A stretch of DNA of 64,000 nt, taken from Pseudomonas sp. CCC3.1. Lineage in GTDB: Bacteria > Pseudomonadota > Gammaproteobacteria > Pseudomonadales > Pseudomonadaceae. Where the stretch lies: the NCBI RefSeq assembly GCF_034347405.1, contig NZ_CP133778.1, positions 1,550,001 through 1,614,000 on the forward strand, given 5' to 3'. The notes under the pieces were generated by a model. It searched no databases and was not told the DNA's origin. It saw nothing but the letters and a program-made list of their open reading frames with translations. Shown here one piece after another: positions 24,254 through 33,871 of the stretch (position 1 is the stretch's first letter; each line of letters opens with the position of its first letter). The translations under genes were made by a program, and so were the position numbers.

Positions 24254-27200
24254 ATGGCGCGCTTTTTTATTGATCGACCGATTTTTGCCTGGGTCATCGC
24301 CATCGTCATCATGCTCGCCGGGGCAATGTCGATTACCCAATTGCCCCTGGAGCAATACCCGGACATCGCGCCGCCGACAGTGCGAATTTCTGCGACGTAC
24401 ACCGGCGCTTCGGCCAAGACCGTGGAAGACTCGGTGACCCAGATCGTCGAGCAGCAAATGACCGGGCTCGACAAGCTGACCTACATGTCGGCGTCCAGCA
24501 GTTCGGCGGGCAGCGCCAGTATCAACCTGACCTTCGACGCCGGAACCGACCCCGACGTGGCGCAGATGCAGGTGCAAAACAAGCTACAGCAGGTCGAATC
24601 GCGGCTGCCGAGTTCGGTGCAGAGCGAGGGCCTGACAGTGACCAAGGGCGGCTCGGACTTCTTGATGATTGCCGCCCTGGCGTCAGACAACCCAAGCGTC
24701 ACCGGCACTCAGATCGGCGATTACATTTCCAGCACCTTGCTCGATTCCATCGCCCGAATTGATGGCGTGGGCGAGGTGAAAACCCTGGGCTCGGGCTATG
24801 CCATGCGCATCTGGCTGGACCCGGCGCTGTTGAAAAAATACGCCTTGATGCCCTCGGATGTGTCCACCGCGCTAGAGGCGCAGAACACCGAAGTCTCGGT
24901 TGGCCAACTGGGTGCCTTGCCCGCGGTGGCGGCGCAACAACTGAATGCCACCATCACGGCGCGCAGCAAGCTGCAAACCGCTGAAGAGTTCCGCAATGTG
25001 GTGGTCAAGTCCAGCAGCACGGGCGCCATGGTGCTGCTCGGCGACGTTGCCCAGGTTGAACTGGGCAGCGACAGCTACGACGTGAATTCCGCCCTTAATG
25101 GCAAACCGGCAGCGGCGATGGGCGTGCAATTGGCCACGGGCGCCAATGCGCTCAAGGTCGGCGAAGCCGTCAAAGCCAAACTCGCGGAACTGCAGCCGTT
25201 TTACCCGACCGAAATGCAGCTTAAAAATGTGATCGCTTACGACACCACGCCGTTTGTGAGCCTGTCCATCGAAGAGGTGGTCAAGTCGCTGGGCGAAGCC
25301 ATCGTGCTGGTGGTGCTGATCATGTTTTTGTTTCTGCAAAACTTCCGCGCCACGCTGATCCCGGCGATCACGGTACCGGTGGTACTGCTGGGCACCTTTG
25401 GGGTGCTGGCGCTGTTTGGTTATTCGATCAACACCCTGACCATGTTCGCCATGGTGCTGGCCATCGGCTTGCTGGTGGATGACGCGATTGTGGTGGTCGA
25501 AAACGTTGAGCGGGTGATGAGTGAAGAGGGGCTGTCGCCGCTCGAAGCCACCCGCAAGTCGATGGCAGAAATCACCAGCGCCCTGGTCGGTATTGCCTTG
25601 GTGTTGAGCGCGGTCTTTATCCCCATGGCGTTCTTTGGCGGCTCCACCGGGATCATCTATCGCCAGTTTTCGGTGACCATCGTCTCGGCCATGGTGCTCT
25701 CGGTGCTGGTGGCCATGACCCTGACACCGGCCTTGTGCGCGACCTTGCTCAAGCCTTCGGATGCTGAAGGGCATGGCCCGAAAACCGGGTTCTTTGGCGG
25801 GTTTAACCGCACCTTTGATCGCGCTGCCGAGGCCTATCAAAAAATGGTCGGCGCCATACTGCGCCGTGGTGGCCGCAGCCTGGTGGTGTACCTGCTGGTG
25901 GTCGCGGCCATGGCGGGCGGTTACGCCAGTTTGCCGACCTCATTTCTGCCCGATGAAGACCAGGGCATTTTGATGGCTCAGGTGCAGTTGCCAGTCGGCG
26001 CCACTGATGACCGGACGCAGGCGGTGCTCAAGCAGTTTGAGAGCTACATCCTCGAACAACCCGAAGTCGACGCGATGATCAGCATCTCCGGCCTGGGCAT
26101 GGGCGGTAACAGCCAGAACTCGGCCCGTGCCTTTATCCGCCTCAAAGACTGGAGCGAGCGCAAGGGCGCGGGCCAGGACGCGGCCTCGATTGCCGAACGA
26201 GCCACTAAGGCGCTGACGAGCATCGGTGATGCCGACGTGTTTGTGATGCAACCGCCCGCCGTTCGCGGCTTGGGGCAAAGCTCCGGTTTTGACTTGCAAC
26301 TCAAGGACCTCGCCGGGCTAGGCCACGATGCGCTGGTCGCCGCCCGTGAGCAATTTATTGAACTGGCGAAAAAAGACCCGCGCCTGCTGGGCGTGCGCAG
26401 TAACGGACTGGACGATACGCCGCAGCTCAAGGTCAGCATCGATGACCGCAAGGCAGGCGCTTTGAGCCTGACCACCAGCGACATCAACGCCACCTTGTCC
26501 ACCGCGCTGGGCGGGACTTACGTCAACGACTTCCTCAATCAGGGCCGGGTGAAGAAGGTGTATGTGCAGGGCCAAGCGTCCTCGCGCATGCAGGCAGCGG
26601 ATCTGGACCATTGGTTTGTGCGCAACAGCAACGATGAAATGGTTCCGTTCTCGTCTTTTGCCAGCAGTTCATGGAGCTACGGCTCGCCGTTGCTCGAACG
26701 CTACAACGGCAGTTCGTCGCTGGAAGTGGTGGGCGACCCCGCGCCGGGCGTGAGTTCCGGGGCGGCGATGGACGCGGTGGAAAGCATCGTCAAGCAATTG
26801 CCCGAAGGCATCGGTTACGAATGGACCGGCCAGTCATACCAACTGCGCATGTCGGGTTCGCAAGCGCCGTTGCTGTACGGGGTATCGGTATTGTTTGTGT
26901 TCTTGTGCCTGGCGGCGTTGTACGAGAGCTGGTCGGTGCCGTTTTCGGTGATGCTGGTGGTGCCGCTGGGTGTGGTGGGTGCGGTGTTGGCTACCCGTTT
27001 CACCGGCTTGAGCAACGACGTGTACTTCCAGGTGGGGCTGTTGACCACGGTGGGGCTGGCGGCCAAAAACGCGATTTTGATCGTGGAATTCGCCAAGCAT
27101 CTGCAAGAGCAGGGCAACAACCTGATCGACGCCACCTTGATTGCCGTGCGCCAACGTCTGCGCCCGATTCTGATGACTTCGCTGGCCTTTATGTTTGGCG

Positions 27201-27382
27201 TCTTGCCACTGGCGGTGAGCAGCGGTGCAGGTTCTGCCGGGCGTCGCGCCATCGGCACCGGGGTGCTGGGCGGCATGTTCAGCGCCACTCTTTTGGGCGT
27301 GTTCTTCGTCCCGCTGTTCTTTGTGCTGATTCGTCGGCGCTTCAGTCGCGTGAGCACCACTGACCGTACAGGTGAAGCATGA
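24254..27382 (+). CDS. RND multidrug efflux permease (HAE1 family, AcrB/MexB-like)
   Basis: A 1042-residue inner-membrane pump with the standard twelve helices and two large periplasmic loops. It begins MARFFIDRPIFAWVIAIVIMLAG. The proton-relay aspartates are D409 and D410 (LAIGLLVDDAIVVVENVERVM), and the signature FFGGSTGIIYRQFSVTI follows. The second half repeats the fold (QVGLLTTVGLAAKNAILIVEFAK). It exports hydrophobic and amphiphilic drugs, dyes or detergents by proton antiport. It overlaps the channel gene by 4 bp. Its specificity cannot be named from sequence, and no MexR/NalC-type repressor gene is adjacent; the BaeSR-like system is. Confidence 0.94.
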   Translation: MARFFIDRPIFAWVIAIVIMLAGAMSITQLPLEQYPDIAPPTVRISATYTGASAKTVEDSVTQIVEQQMTGLDKLTYMSASSSSAGSASINLTFDAGTDPDVAQMQVQNKLQQVESRLPSSVQSEGLTVTKGGSDFLMIAALASDNPSVTGTQIGDYISSTLLDSIARIDGVGEVKTLGSGYAMRIWLDPALLKKYALMPSDVSTALEAQNTEVSVGQLGALPAVAAQQLNATITARSKLQTAEEFRNVVVKSSSTGAMVLLGDVAQVELGSDSYDVNSALNGKPAAAMGVQLATGANALKVGEAVKAKLAELQPFYPTEMQLKNVIAYDTTPFVSLSIEEVVKSLGEAIVLVVLIMFLFLQNFRATLIPAITVPVVLLGTFGVLALFGYSINTLTMFAMVLAIGLLVDDAIVVVENVERVMSEEGLSPLEATRKSMAEITSALVGIALVLSAVFIPMAFFGGSTGIIYRQFSVTIVSAMVLSVLVAMTLTPALCATLLKPSDAEGHGPKTGFFGGFNRTFDRAAEAYQKMVGAILRRGGRSLVVYLLVVAAMAGGYASLPTSFLPDEDQGILMAQVQLPVGATDDRTQAVLKQFESYILEQPEVDAMISISGLGMGGNSQNSARAFIRLKDWSERKGAGQDAASIAERATKALTSIGDADVFVMQPPAVRGLGQSSGFDLQLKDLAGLGHDALVAAREQFIELAKKDPRLLGVRSNGLDDTPQLKVSIDDRKAGALSLTTSDINATLSTALGGTYVNDFLNQGRVKKVYVQGQASSRMQAADLDHWFVRNSNDEMVPFSSFASSSWSYGSPLLERYNGSSSLEVVGDPAPGVSSGAAMDAVESIVKQLPEGIGYEWTGQSYQLRMSGSQAPLLYGVSVLFVFLCLAALYESWSVPFSVMLVVPLGVVGAVLATRFTGLSNDVYFQVGLLTTVGLAAKNAILIVEFAKHLQEQGNNLIDATLIAVRQRLRPILMTSLAFMFGVLPLAVSSGAGSAGRRAIGTGVLGGMFSATLLGVFFVPLFFVLIRRRFSRVSTTDRTGEA

Positions 27383-28755
27383 TTCGTTTTCGTTGGCCTT
27401 TAATGGCAGCCTTTGTGTTGCTGAGCGGCTGCATCAATCTGGCGCCCACCTATGAACGCCCGCAGGCCGAGGTGGCCGAACAATGGCTGCCGGGCACCAG
27501 CGTGCCCAAGGGGCAAGCGCCGGCGGACATTAAATGGCAGCAGTTCTTCACCGATTCGCGCCTGTCGCAGCTGCAAGCGCTGGCCCTGAGCAATAATCGC
27601 GACCTGCGGGTGGCCACCCTGAACATCGAAAAGGCGCAGGCGCAATACCGCATCCAGCGGGCGGCGGCTTTTCCGGGGATTGATGCCAGCGTGACCGGCA
27701 CTCAAAGCCACACTTCCGGGACCACCAGCCACGATTACAGCGCCCAACTGGGGCTGAGCAGCTATGAGCTGGACCTGTTTGGCCGCGTGCAGAACCTTGA
27801 AGACGAGGCGCTGGAAGCCTACCTGTCGCTGGCCGAAACCCGGCGCAGTACGCAGATCAGTCTGGTGGCCGAAGTGGGCACTGCCTGGCTGACGTTAGCG
27901 GCAGACAACGAACGCCTGAAACTGGCGCAAGAGACGCTGATCAGCCAGCAGGCCACTTACGACCTGACCCAGCGCAGCCATGGGCTGGGCGGATCGTCCG
28001 GGTTGGCGGTGTCTGAGGCGCAAACCACCGTGGAGTCGGCGCGGGTCGATATCGGCGTGTATGCCAGCCAGGTGTTGCAAGACCAAAATGCCTTGCGCCT
28101 GTTAGTGGGCAGCGAGATCCCGACGCAGTTGCTGCCCGGCGACAGCCTGCAATCGGTCGCCATGCTGGTGCAGGTGCCGGGGCAATTGCCGTCTACGCTG
28201 TTACAGCGTCGCCCGGACGTGCTGGCGGCGGAGCACACGCTCAAATCGGCCAATATCGACATCGGTGCGGCCCGAGCGGCGTTCTTCCCCAGCATCACCC
28301 TGACGGCCAGCGCGGGCTCAGCCAGCTCTAGCCTGTCGAGCTTGTTCAAGGCGGGCAGCGGCGCCTGGAGCTTTGCGCCGAGCATCAGCCTGCCGATCTT
28401 CGACGCGGGGAGTAATCAGGCGACGTTGGACTCGGCCAAGGTCGAACGCGAGATTGAAGTGCAGACCTACCAGAAAACCCTGGAAACCGCGTTCAGCGAA
28501 GTGGCCGATGCCTTGGCCGTGCGCAGCACCCTGGACCAGCGTTTGACGGCCCAGCAGGCGCTGACCGATGCCAGTCAAAAAAGCTATGAGCTGTCGGAGG
28601 CGCTGTACCGTGGCGGTTCGCAAAGTTACCTGGAAGCCCTCGTGACCCAGCGCTCGCTTTACAGTGCGCAGCAGGACCTGATCACGTTGCGCCTGGCTGA
28701 GCAAAGTAACCGAGTAACGTTGTACAAAGTGCTGGGTGGCGGCTGGAACCTGTAG
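27379..28755 (+). CDS. Outer-membrane efflux lipoprotein, OprM/NodT family
   Basis: A 458-residue TolC-fold channel. Lipobox FVLLSGCINLAPTYERP gives an outer-membrane lipoprotein. Two efflux repeats are visible: one with NNRDLRVATLNIEKAQAQYRIQRAAAFPGIDAS and YELDLFGRVQN, and one with RRPDVLAAEHTLKSANIDIGAARAAFFPSITLTAS. It completes the tripartite pump with the two preceding genes. Its stop codon lies inside the end of a REP palindrome. Confidence 0.92.
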   Translation: MIRFRWPLMAAFVLLSGCINLAPTYERPQAEVAEQWLPGTSVPKGQAPADIKWQQFFTDSRLSQLQALALSNNRDLRVATLNIEKAQAQYRIQRAAAFPGIDASVTGTQSHTSGTTSHDYSAQLGLSSYELDLFGRVQNLEDEALEAYLSLAETRRSTQISLVAEVGTAWLTLAADNERLKLAQETLISQQATYDLTQRSHGLGGSSGLAVSEAQTTVESARVDIGVYASQVLQDQNALRLLVGSEIPTQLLPGDSLQSVAMLVQVPGQLPSTLLQRRPDVLAAEHTLKSANIDIGAARAAFFPSITLTASAGSASSSLSSLFKAGSGAWSFAPSISLPIFDAGSNQATLDSAKVEREIEVQTYQKTLETAFSEVADALAVRSTLDQRLTAQQALTDASQKSYELSEALYRGGSQSYLEALVTQRSLYSAQQDLITLRLAEQSNRVTLYKVLGGGWNL

Positions 28756-28840
28756 TCGCTGCCGAGGCACGAAGGCTGCGATCGGCAGCGCAGCAGCCGT
28801 CACGGTCGCTTCGCAACCGATCGCAACGCCAGCGACTACA
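28751..28840. repeat. REP-type palindrome (TGTAGTCGC class)
   Basis: Ends TGTAGTCGCTG and CAGCGACTACA, inner GGCTGCGATCGG/CCGATCGCAACG arms. It starts within the stop codon of the oprM-like gene. A shorter relative is at 30633-30666, and CTGGAACCTGTAGTCGC is shared by both sites. Confidence 0.75.
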
Positions 28841-28879
28841 GGCGTTTAACACCTGATATTTCATCAACAAGGAGCTGTC

Positions 28880-30616
28880 ATGATCACCCTTCATACCTTG
28901 CGCCAGCTGTTACTCGGCACCACGGTGCTCCTTCTGCAATTGCCGACCCTGGCCCATGCCGAAGCCCCCATCGCCGCGCTGCCCATCGTCAAACCCGCCA
29001 TCAGTTGCGCGGCCTTGACCCAGACAGACTTACAGCCCATCGGTGGCAAAGGCAGCCAAGTGCTCTCCGCCAGCGAAACCACCCTCAATGGCATCACTGC
29101 CTGCGAGGTGCAGGGCACACTGGCGCCCAGTATCGGCTTCAAGGTCATGTTGCCGACCCGCACCTGGACCCAGCGCTATCTGCAAGTCGGCTGCGGCGGC
29201 CTCTGCGGGCGGGTGTCGATGCAGGTGGGCGCGGCGGACAGCTGTGCACCGCTGGACAGCGGCGGCTTTGTATTGGCGGCCACCGATATGGGCCATTCAG
29301 GCATGGACAACAGCTGGGGCAATGACCCGCAAAAGCGTGCGGACTTCGCCCACCGAGGCGTGCACCTGACGGCGCAGGCGGCGAAAAAGCTGATCGCCGC
29401 GTTCTACGGGCAACAACCGGCATATGCCTACTTCACGGGTTGCTCCGATGGCGGACGCGAGGCCTTGATGGAGGCGCAGCGTTACCCGGATGATTTCAAC
29501 GGCATCATCGCCGGCGCCCCGGCACTGAATTTTCAGGTACAGAACTCGATCTATCACGCCTGGCAGGCCCGCTCCAATCAGGACGAACAGGGCAAGGCGA
29601 TTCTGATCGCTTCGCGCTTGCCGATCTTGCACAAGGCGGTATTGCAGCAATGCGACGGGCTGGACGGCCAGGTCGATGGCCTGATCAGCGACCCGCGGGC
29701 CTGCCATTTTGACCCTGGCGTGGTGCAGTGCAAAGCGTCGGCCACGGACACCTCGGCCTGCCTGACCGCCGCGGAAGTCAACGCGGCGCGGCGCTTTTAT
29801 GACGGCCCGCATGACCCCGCAACCGGCGAGCGCCTGACCATCGCCGGGCCGCAGCCGGGTTCCGAGCTGGCGTGGGCCGGGGTGTTTGTACCGGACAGCG
29901 TCGACCAGCCGATCAACAGCGAGAGCATGGCTCTGGATGCGTTGCGCAACCTGGCCTTCGAGCACAACCCAGGGGCAGATTTCAGCCTGGCTGACGTCAA
30001 GTTCGATCGCAGCACCTTCGATCAATTGCGCCCGTTGCATCCTCTGTACGACGCCACCAACCCGGATCTGTCGGCGTTCGCGCAGCACGGCGGCAAACTC
30101 ATCCTGTGGCATGGCTGGGCCGACCCGCATATCTCGCCGCTGAACACCATCGCCTATCACCAGGCGCTGCACGTGCAGATGGGCCAGTCGAAGGCCGAGT
30201 CTTTTGAGCGCCTGTACCTGCTGCCGGGCGTGTACCATTGCGCCGGCGGTGAAGGCCCGAGCTTGCTCGACCTGCTGACGCCGATGATGTCCTGGGTCGA
30301 AAAGGGCCAGGCGCCTGCTGCCATCGTGACGCTGCAAGCCAGCAGCAAGCAGTCGGGCCCCCACGAGTTTGGCGCGCCGACCAACATGCCAGCCTTGGCG
30401 GCGAAAAAGCCGTTGATCGCAATGCCGCCGCAAGACCCGGCCAACGAGGGGCGTACACGTCGGGTGTTCCCGTACCCGGATGTGGCGGTGTATGACGGCA
30501 AGGGCGATGTGAAATCAGCCAGCAGTTACGTGCGTGGCAAGGCCAGCAACGATGAAAAAACGCCGGACTGGATGGGCTCGGACTTCTTCAAGCCTTACAC
30601 ACCGCTGGAGCAATAA
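28880..30616 (+). CDS. Secreted tannase/feruloyl esterase family hydrolase (copy 1)
   Basis: A 578-residue alpha/beta hydrolase with a signal peptide (LLLGTTVLLLQLPTLAHA, cleavage after about residue 27). The CS-D-HC catalytic arrangement of the tannase family is seen: C188-S189 in FTGCSDGGREA, D415 in LWHGWADPHIS, and H453-C454 in GVYHCAGGEGP. A calcium-loop-like DGLDGQVDGLISDPRAC sits at 259-275 in the lid region. It should hydrolyse galloyl or feruloyl esters in the periplasm or outside the cell. The nearby gallate cluster argues for tannase, releasing gallate. Compared with copy 2 it carries an extra stretch of about 30 residues before the shared RRVFPYPDVAVYD/ARPVFPYPDVAVYD block. Confidence 0.87.
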   Translation: MITLHTLRQLLLGTTVLLLQLPTLAHAEAPIAALPIVKPAISCAALTQTDLQPIGGKGSQVLSASETTLNGITACEVQGTLAPSIGFKVMLPTRTWTQRYLQVGCGGLCGRVSMQVGAADSCAPLDSGGFVLAATDMGHSGMDNSWGNDPQKRADFAHRGVHLTAQAAKKLIAAFYGQQPAYAYFTGCSDGGREALMEAQRYPDDFNGIIAGAPALNFQVQNSIYHAWQARSNQDEQGKAILIASRLPILHKAVLQQCDGLDGQVDGLISDPRACHFDPGVVQCKASATDTSACLTAAEVNAARRFYDGPHDPATGERLTIAGPQPGSELAWAGVFVPDSVDQPINSESMALDALRNLAFEHNPGADFSLADVKFDRSTFDQLRPLHPLYDATNPDLSAFAQHGGKLILWHGWADPHISPLNTIAYHQALHVQMGQSKAESFERLYLLPGVYHCAGGEGPSLLDLLTPMMSWVEKGQAPAAIVTLQASSKQSGPHEFGAPTNMPALAAKKPLIAMPPQDPANEGRTRRVFPYPDVAVYDGKGDVKSASSYVRGKASNDEKTPDWMGSDFFKPYTPLEQ

Positions 30617-30632
30617 GGCCAGTCTGGAACCT

Positions 30633-30666
30633 GTAGTCGCAGCCTGCGTACCTTGGCTGCGACTAC
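30633..30666. repeat. Short REP-like hairpin between the two esterase genes
   Basis: GTAGTCGCAGCC pairs with GGCTGCGACTAC around CTGCGTACCTT-like loop sequence. No T run follows, so a REP half-element is more likely than a terminator. Confidence 0.65.
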
Positions 30667-30698
30667 GTTCAATGATGTTCCACGATCCTGGAGTTGCC

Positions 30699-32315
30699 AT
30701 GTCACCGTTCATCCCTGTGCTGATACTGGCGGCCAGTGCACTGTTCAACCCCGCTCAAGCGGCTGACATTGCAGCGCTGAGCGTGGTCAAACCGGTGGTC
30801 AGTTGCTCGACCTTGACCAAGGTCGATCTGCAAGACATCGGCGGCAAAGGCAGCCAGGTGACCTCGGCGACAGACACCACTATTAATGGCATCGCGGCCT
30901 GTGAAGTGCAGGGCACGCTGGCGCCGAGTATCGGCTTCAAAGTGCTTTTGCCCACGCAGACCTGGACGCAGCGTTACCTGCAAGTAGGCTGTGGCGGCCT
31001 CTGCGGGCGCCTTTCGTTGCAAGTGGGGGCTGCTGCGGGTTGTACCCCTCTGAACAGCGGTGGTTTTGTGCTGGCCACCACCGACATGGGCCATCTCTTT
31101 ACCGATCACCACTTTGGTGACGATCCGCAAAAACGCGCCGACTTTGCCTACCGCGGGGTTCATCTCACTGCCGTTGCGGCGAAAAAACTCACCGCCGTGT
31201 TTTACGGCCAACAACCGATTTACGCGTATTTCACCGGTTGCTCCGATGGTGGACGTGAAGCGTTGATGCAAGCCCAGCGCTACCCGGATGACTTCAACGG
31301 GATTATTGCGGGTGCACCGGCGGCTAACTTCCAGGTGCAGAAATTAATCTTTCATGCCTGGCAGACGCGTTCCAATCAGGATGAGCAGGGCCACCCCATT
31401 TTGCTCGCCTCGCGATTGCCCATCTTGCACAAGGCCGTGTTGCAGCAATGCGATGCCCTCGATGGGCAGGTCGATGGGTTGATCAGCAACCCGCGCGCCT
31501 GCCAGTTTGACCCGGCCACGGTGCAGTGCGAGGCGTCAGCCACCGACACCGCGAATTGCCTGACCGAGCAAGAAGTCACTGCCGTGCGGCGTCTTTACGA
31601 TGGCCCGCATGACCCGACCACTGGGGAGCGCATGACCATCGGCGGCCCGCTGCCGGGTTCTGAATTGGCGTGGGCCGGGGTGTTTGTGCCTGTCAGCGCC
31701 GATCAGCCGACGTACAGCGAAGTGACGGCGCTGGAGGTGCTGCGCAACCTGTCGTTCGAACACAACCCCGGCGCTGACATCAAACTGGCTGACCTGCCGC
31801 TTGATCGCAGCACCTTCGACCAGTTGCGTGCGTTGCATCCGCTGTACGACGCGACCAACCCCGACCTTTCCGCGTTTGCCGATCAGGGCGGCAAGCTGAT
31901 CGTGTGGCACGGCTGGGCGGACCCGTATGTCTCGCCGCTGAACAGCATCGCCTATCAGCAGGCGATGGAAGCCCAGATGGGCGCGTCCAAGGTTCAATCC
32001 TTTGAACGTTTTTACCTGTTGCCCGGTGTGTATCACTGTGCGGGCGGTGAGGGGCCGAGCCGGATCGATCTGCTGACGCCGATGATGTCTTGGGTCGAAA
32101 AAGACCAGGCACCAGATGCCGTTGTGGCGATGCCAGCCAGCAGCGAAGGGCATGCGCGCCCGGTGTTCCCTTACCCGGATGTGGCGGTCTATGACCAACA
32201 GGGCGATGTAAATTCGCCAGCCAGTTATGTGCGCGGCAAGGCTGCGGCCGATGAAAAAACGCCAGACTGGATGGGCTCGGATTTCTTCAAACCCTACGAG
32301 CCACTGGAACAATGA
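30699..32315 (+). CDS. Secreted tannase/feruloyl esterase family hydrolase (copy 2)
   Basis: A 538-residue paralogue of the preceding enzyme, alike over its whole length. Signal peptide MSPFIPVLILAASALFNPAQA; catalytic C181-S182 in FTGCSDGGREA, Asp in VWHGWADPYVS and His-Cys in GVYHCAGGEGP. The ATG at 30699 follows a GGAG site and directly starts the signal sequence; longer in-frame starts run back into copy 1. The tandem arrangement points to a local duplication followed by divergence, perhaps toward depside versus ester bonds or different galloyl donors. It lies 191 bp before galT and is on the same strand as the gallate genes. Confidence 0.87.
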   Translation: MSPFIPVLILAASALFNPAQAADIAALSVVKPVVSCSTLTKVDLQDIGGKGSQVTSATDTTINGIAACEVQGTLAPSIGFKVLLPTQTWTQRYLQVGCGGLCGRLSLQVGAAAGCTPLNSGGFVLATTDMGHLFTDHHFGDDPQKRADFAYRGVHLTAVAAKKLTAVFYGQQPIYAYFTGCSDGGREALMQAQRYPDDFNGIIAGAPAANFQVQKLIFHAWQTRSNQDEQGHPILLASRLPILHKAVLQQCDALDGQVDGLISNPRACQFDPATVQCEASATDTANCLTEQEVTAVRRLYDGPHDPTTGERMTIGGPLPGSELAWAGVFVPVSADQPTYSEVTALEVLRNLSFEHNPGADIKLADLPLDRSTFDQLRALHPLYDATNPDLSAFADQGGKLIVWHGWADPYVSPLNSIAYQQAMEAQMGASKVQSFERFYLLPGVYHCAGGEGPSRIDLLTPMMSWVEKDQAPDAVVAMPASSEGHARPVFPYPDVAVYDQQGDVNSPASYVRGKAAADEKTPDWMGSDFFKPYEPLEQ

Positions 32316-32506
32316 GGCCGTCACGCAGCGGGCCGTGAGCACGTCGTTTATCACCCGATAAGAAAAACCGATACCCGCTTAAGGATTTCCCAGAGGCGGG
32401 GCAGGCACTTGCAGCTTTAGAGTCACGCTCAGCATTCGACGTTGGGCTGATGCCTGGAGCTGGCGCCTGCGCGATCGCAATTTCTAAAAATAATAAGGTG
32501 ATAAAC

Positions 32507-33847
32507 ATGACTACCGAAACGGTCGATATCAAAGCCTGGATCGACAACAGGCCTGTCGCCAAATACCAGTGGTTGATCCTCGCGCTGTGCTTTTTCGTTG
32601 TGCTGTTCGATGGTTTTGATGTGGCCGTGATGGGCTTTGTGGCGCCGTCACTGATTCAGGAATGGGGCCTGTCGCGCGCCGCCTTCGGGCCGGTGATGAG
32701 CGCAGGTATGGTCGGGCTGGCGATTGGTGCCTTGACCGCCGGACCTTACGCCGACCGCCTGGGCCGCAAGAAAATCATGCTGTTTGCGGTGACCGGTTTC
32801 AGCGTGTTGAGCCTGGCGTGTGCCTTCGCTCGCAACCCCTACGAACTCGCATTTTTGCGCTTGCTGACCGGCATCGCGTTGGGCGCTGCCTTGCCCAATA
32901 CCACGACGCTGTTGGCCGAGTACCTGCCGGAGCGTAATCGTTCGCTGTTTATCACCCTCATGTTCACGGGCTTCAACATGGGCTCGGGCCTGGGAGGCTT
33001 TGTCGCTGCCTGGTTGATCCCCAGCCACGGCTGGCAGTCGGTGTTGCTGTTTGGCGGCATCATGCCGCTGCTGCTGTTGCCGTTTCTGTGGTGGCTGCTG
33101 CCTGAGTCGGCGCGCTTTCTGGCCGCCCGCAACGCGCCTGCCAGCCAGATTGCCAAGGTGCTGAACAAGCTGGGCGGGACCTTCACGGCCGCCACCCGTT
33201 TCGTCATGTCCGAACCTCAGGTGCAGCACAAGGCGCCGGTGCGCATGCTGTTCGCCGAACCCTATCGCTTCGGCACGCTGGCGTTGTGGGCGACTTACTT
33301 CATGGGTGTGCTGGTGATCTACCTGACCATGGGCTGGATGCCGACCTTGCTGCGTGACGGTGGCTTATCCATCGAGCGTGCGGCGACCATTACCGGGCTG
33401 TTCCAGATCGGCGGCACGGTCGGTGCCATCGTGGTGGGCTGGGCCATGGACCGACGCAACCCGAACGCAGTGATTGCCACCGCGTATGCCTTGGGCGGCG
33501 CATTCATTCTGCTGCTCGGTGCCTTCAGCCTGGAATCGAGCCTGCTGGCCGTGGGCGTGATGGCCGCAGGCTTTTGCATGAGCGGCGCACAAACCGGGCT
33601 CAACGCGTTTGCACCGGGTTACTACCCGACGGATTGCCGTGCTACCGGGGTGAGCTGGATGCTCGGCATTGGCCGCTTCGGGGCTATTTTGGGCTCGCTG
33701 GTCGGTGGCGCAATACTCAGCCTGGGGCTGGACCTGCCGCTGCTGTTTGCGATGCTGGCAGTCCCGGCTTTTATCGCCGCACTGGCGATATTGGCCAATG
33801 GCCGTGCACGTCGACTCGCCGTTAATCGCGCGTTGCTGGCGCAATAA
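32507..33847 (+). CDS. galT: Gallate/aromatic acid:H+ symporter (MFS)
   Basis: A 446-residue transporter of the aromatic acid:proton symporter family (PcaK/GalT). The helix-1 motif LALCFFVVLFDGFDVAVMGFVAPSL with the family DGFD, the loop 2-3 motif GPYADRLGRKK, and RLLTGIALGAALPNTTTLLAEYLPERNR are clear. The ATG at 32507 has AAGGTG upstream; an in-frame ATG at 32450 lacks support. Placed just before the gallate dioxygenase gene (24 bp), it most likely imports gallate across the inner membrane, as GalT does in P. putida. Confidence 0.9.
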   Translation: MTTETVDIKAWIDNRPVAKYQWLILALCFFVVLFDGFDVAVMGFVAPSLIQEWGLSRAAFGPVMSAGMVGLAIGALTAGPYADRLGRKKIMLFAVTGFSVLSLACAFARNPYELAFLRLLTGIALGAALPNTTTLLAEYLPERNRSLFITLMFTGFNMGSGLGGFVAAWLIPSHGWQSVLLFGGIMPLLLLPFLWWLLPESARFLAARNAPASQIAKVLNKLGGTFTAATRFVMSEPQVQHKAPVRMLFAEPYRFGTLALWATYFMGVLVIYLTMGWMPTLLRDGGLSIERAATITGLFQIGGTVGAIVVGWAMDRRNPNAVIATAYALGGAFILLLGAFSLESSLLAVGVMAAGFCMSGAQTGLNAFAPGYYPTDCRATGVSWMLGIGRFGAILGSLVGGAILSLGLDLPLLFAMLAVPAFIAALAILANGRARRLAVNRALLAQ

Positions 33848-33871
33848 CTTTTTTGAATCAAGGAACTTCTC

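Noticed and set aside
24872..25840. A 322-codon frame opposite the RND permease gene
   Set aside because: It is His/Gln/Arg-rich nonsense-like translation, typical of an antisense shadow of membrane protein codons.
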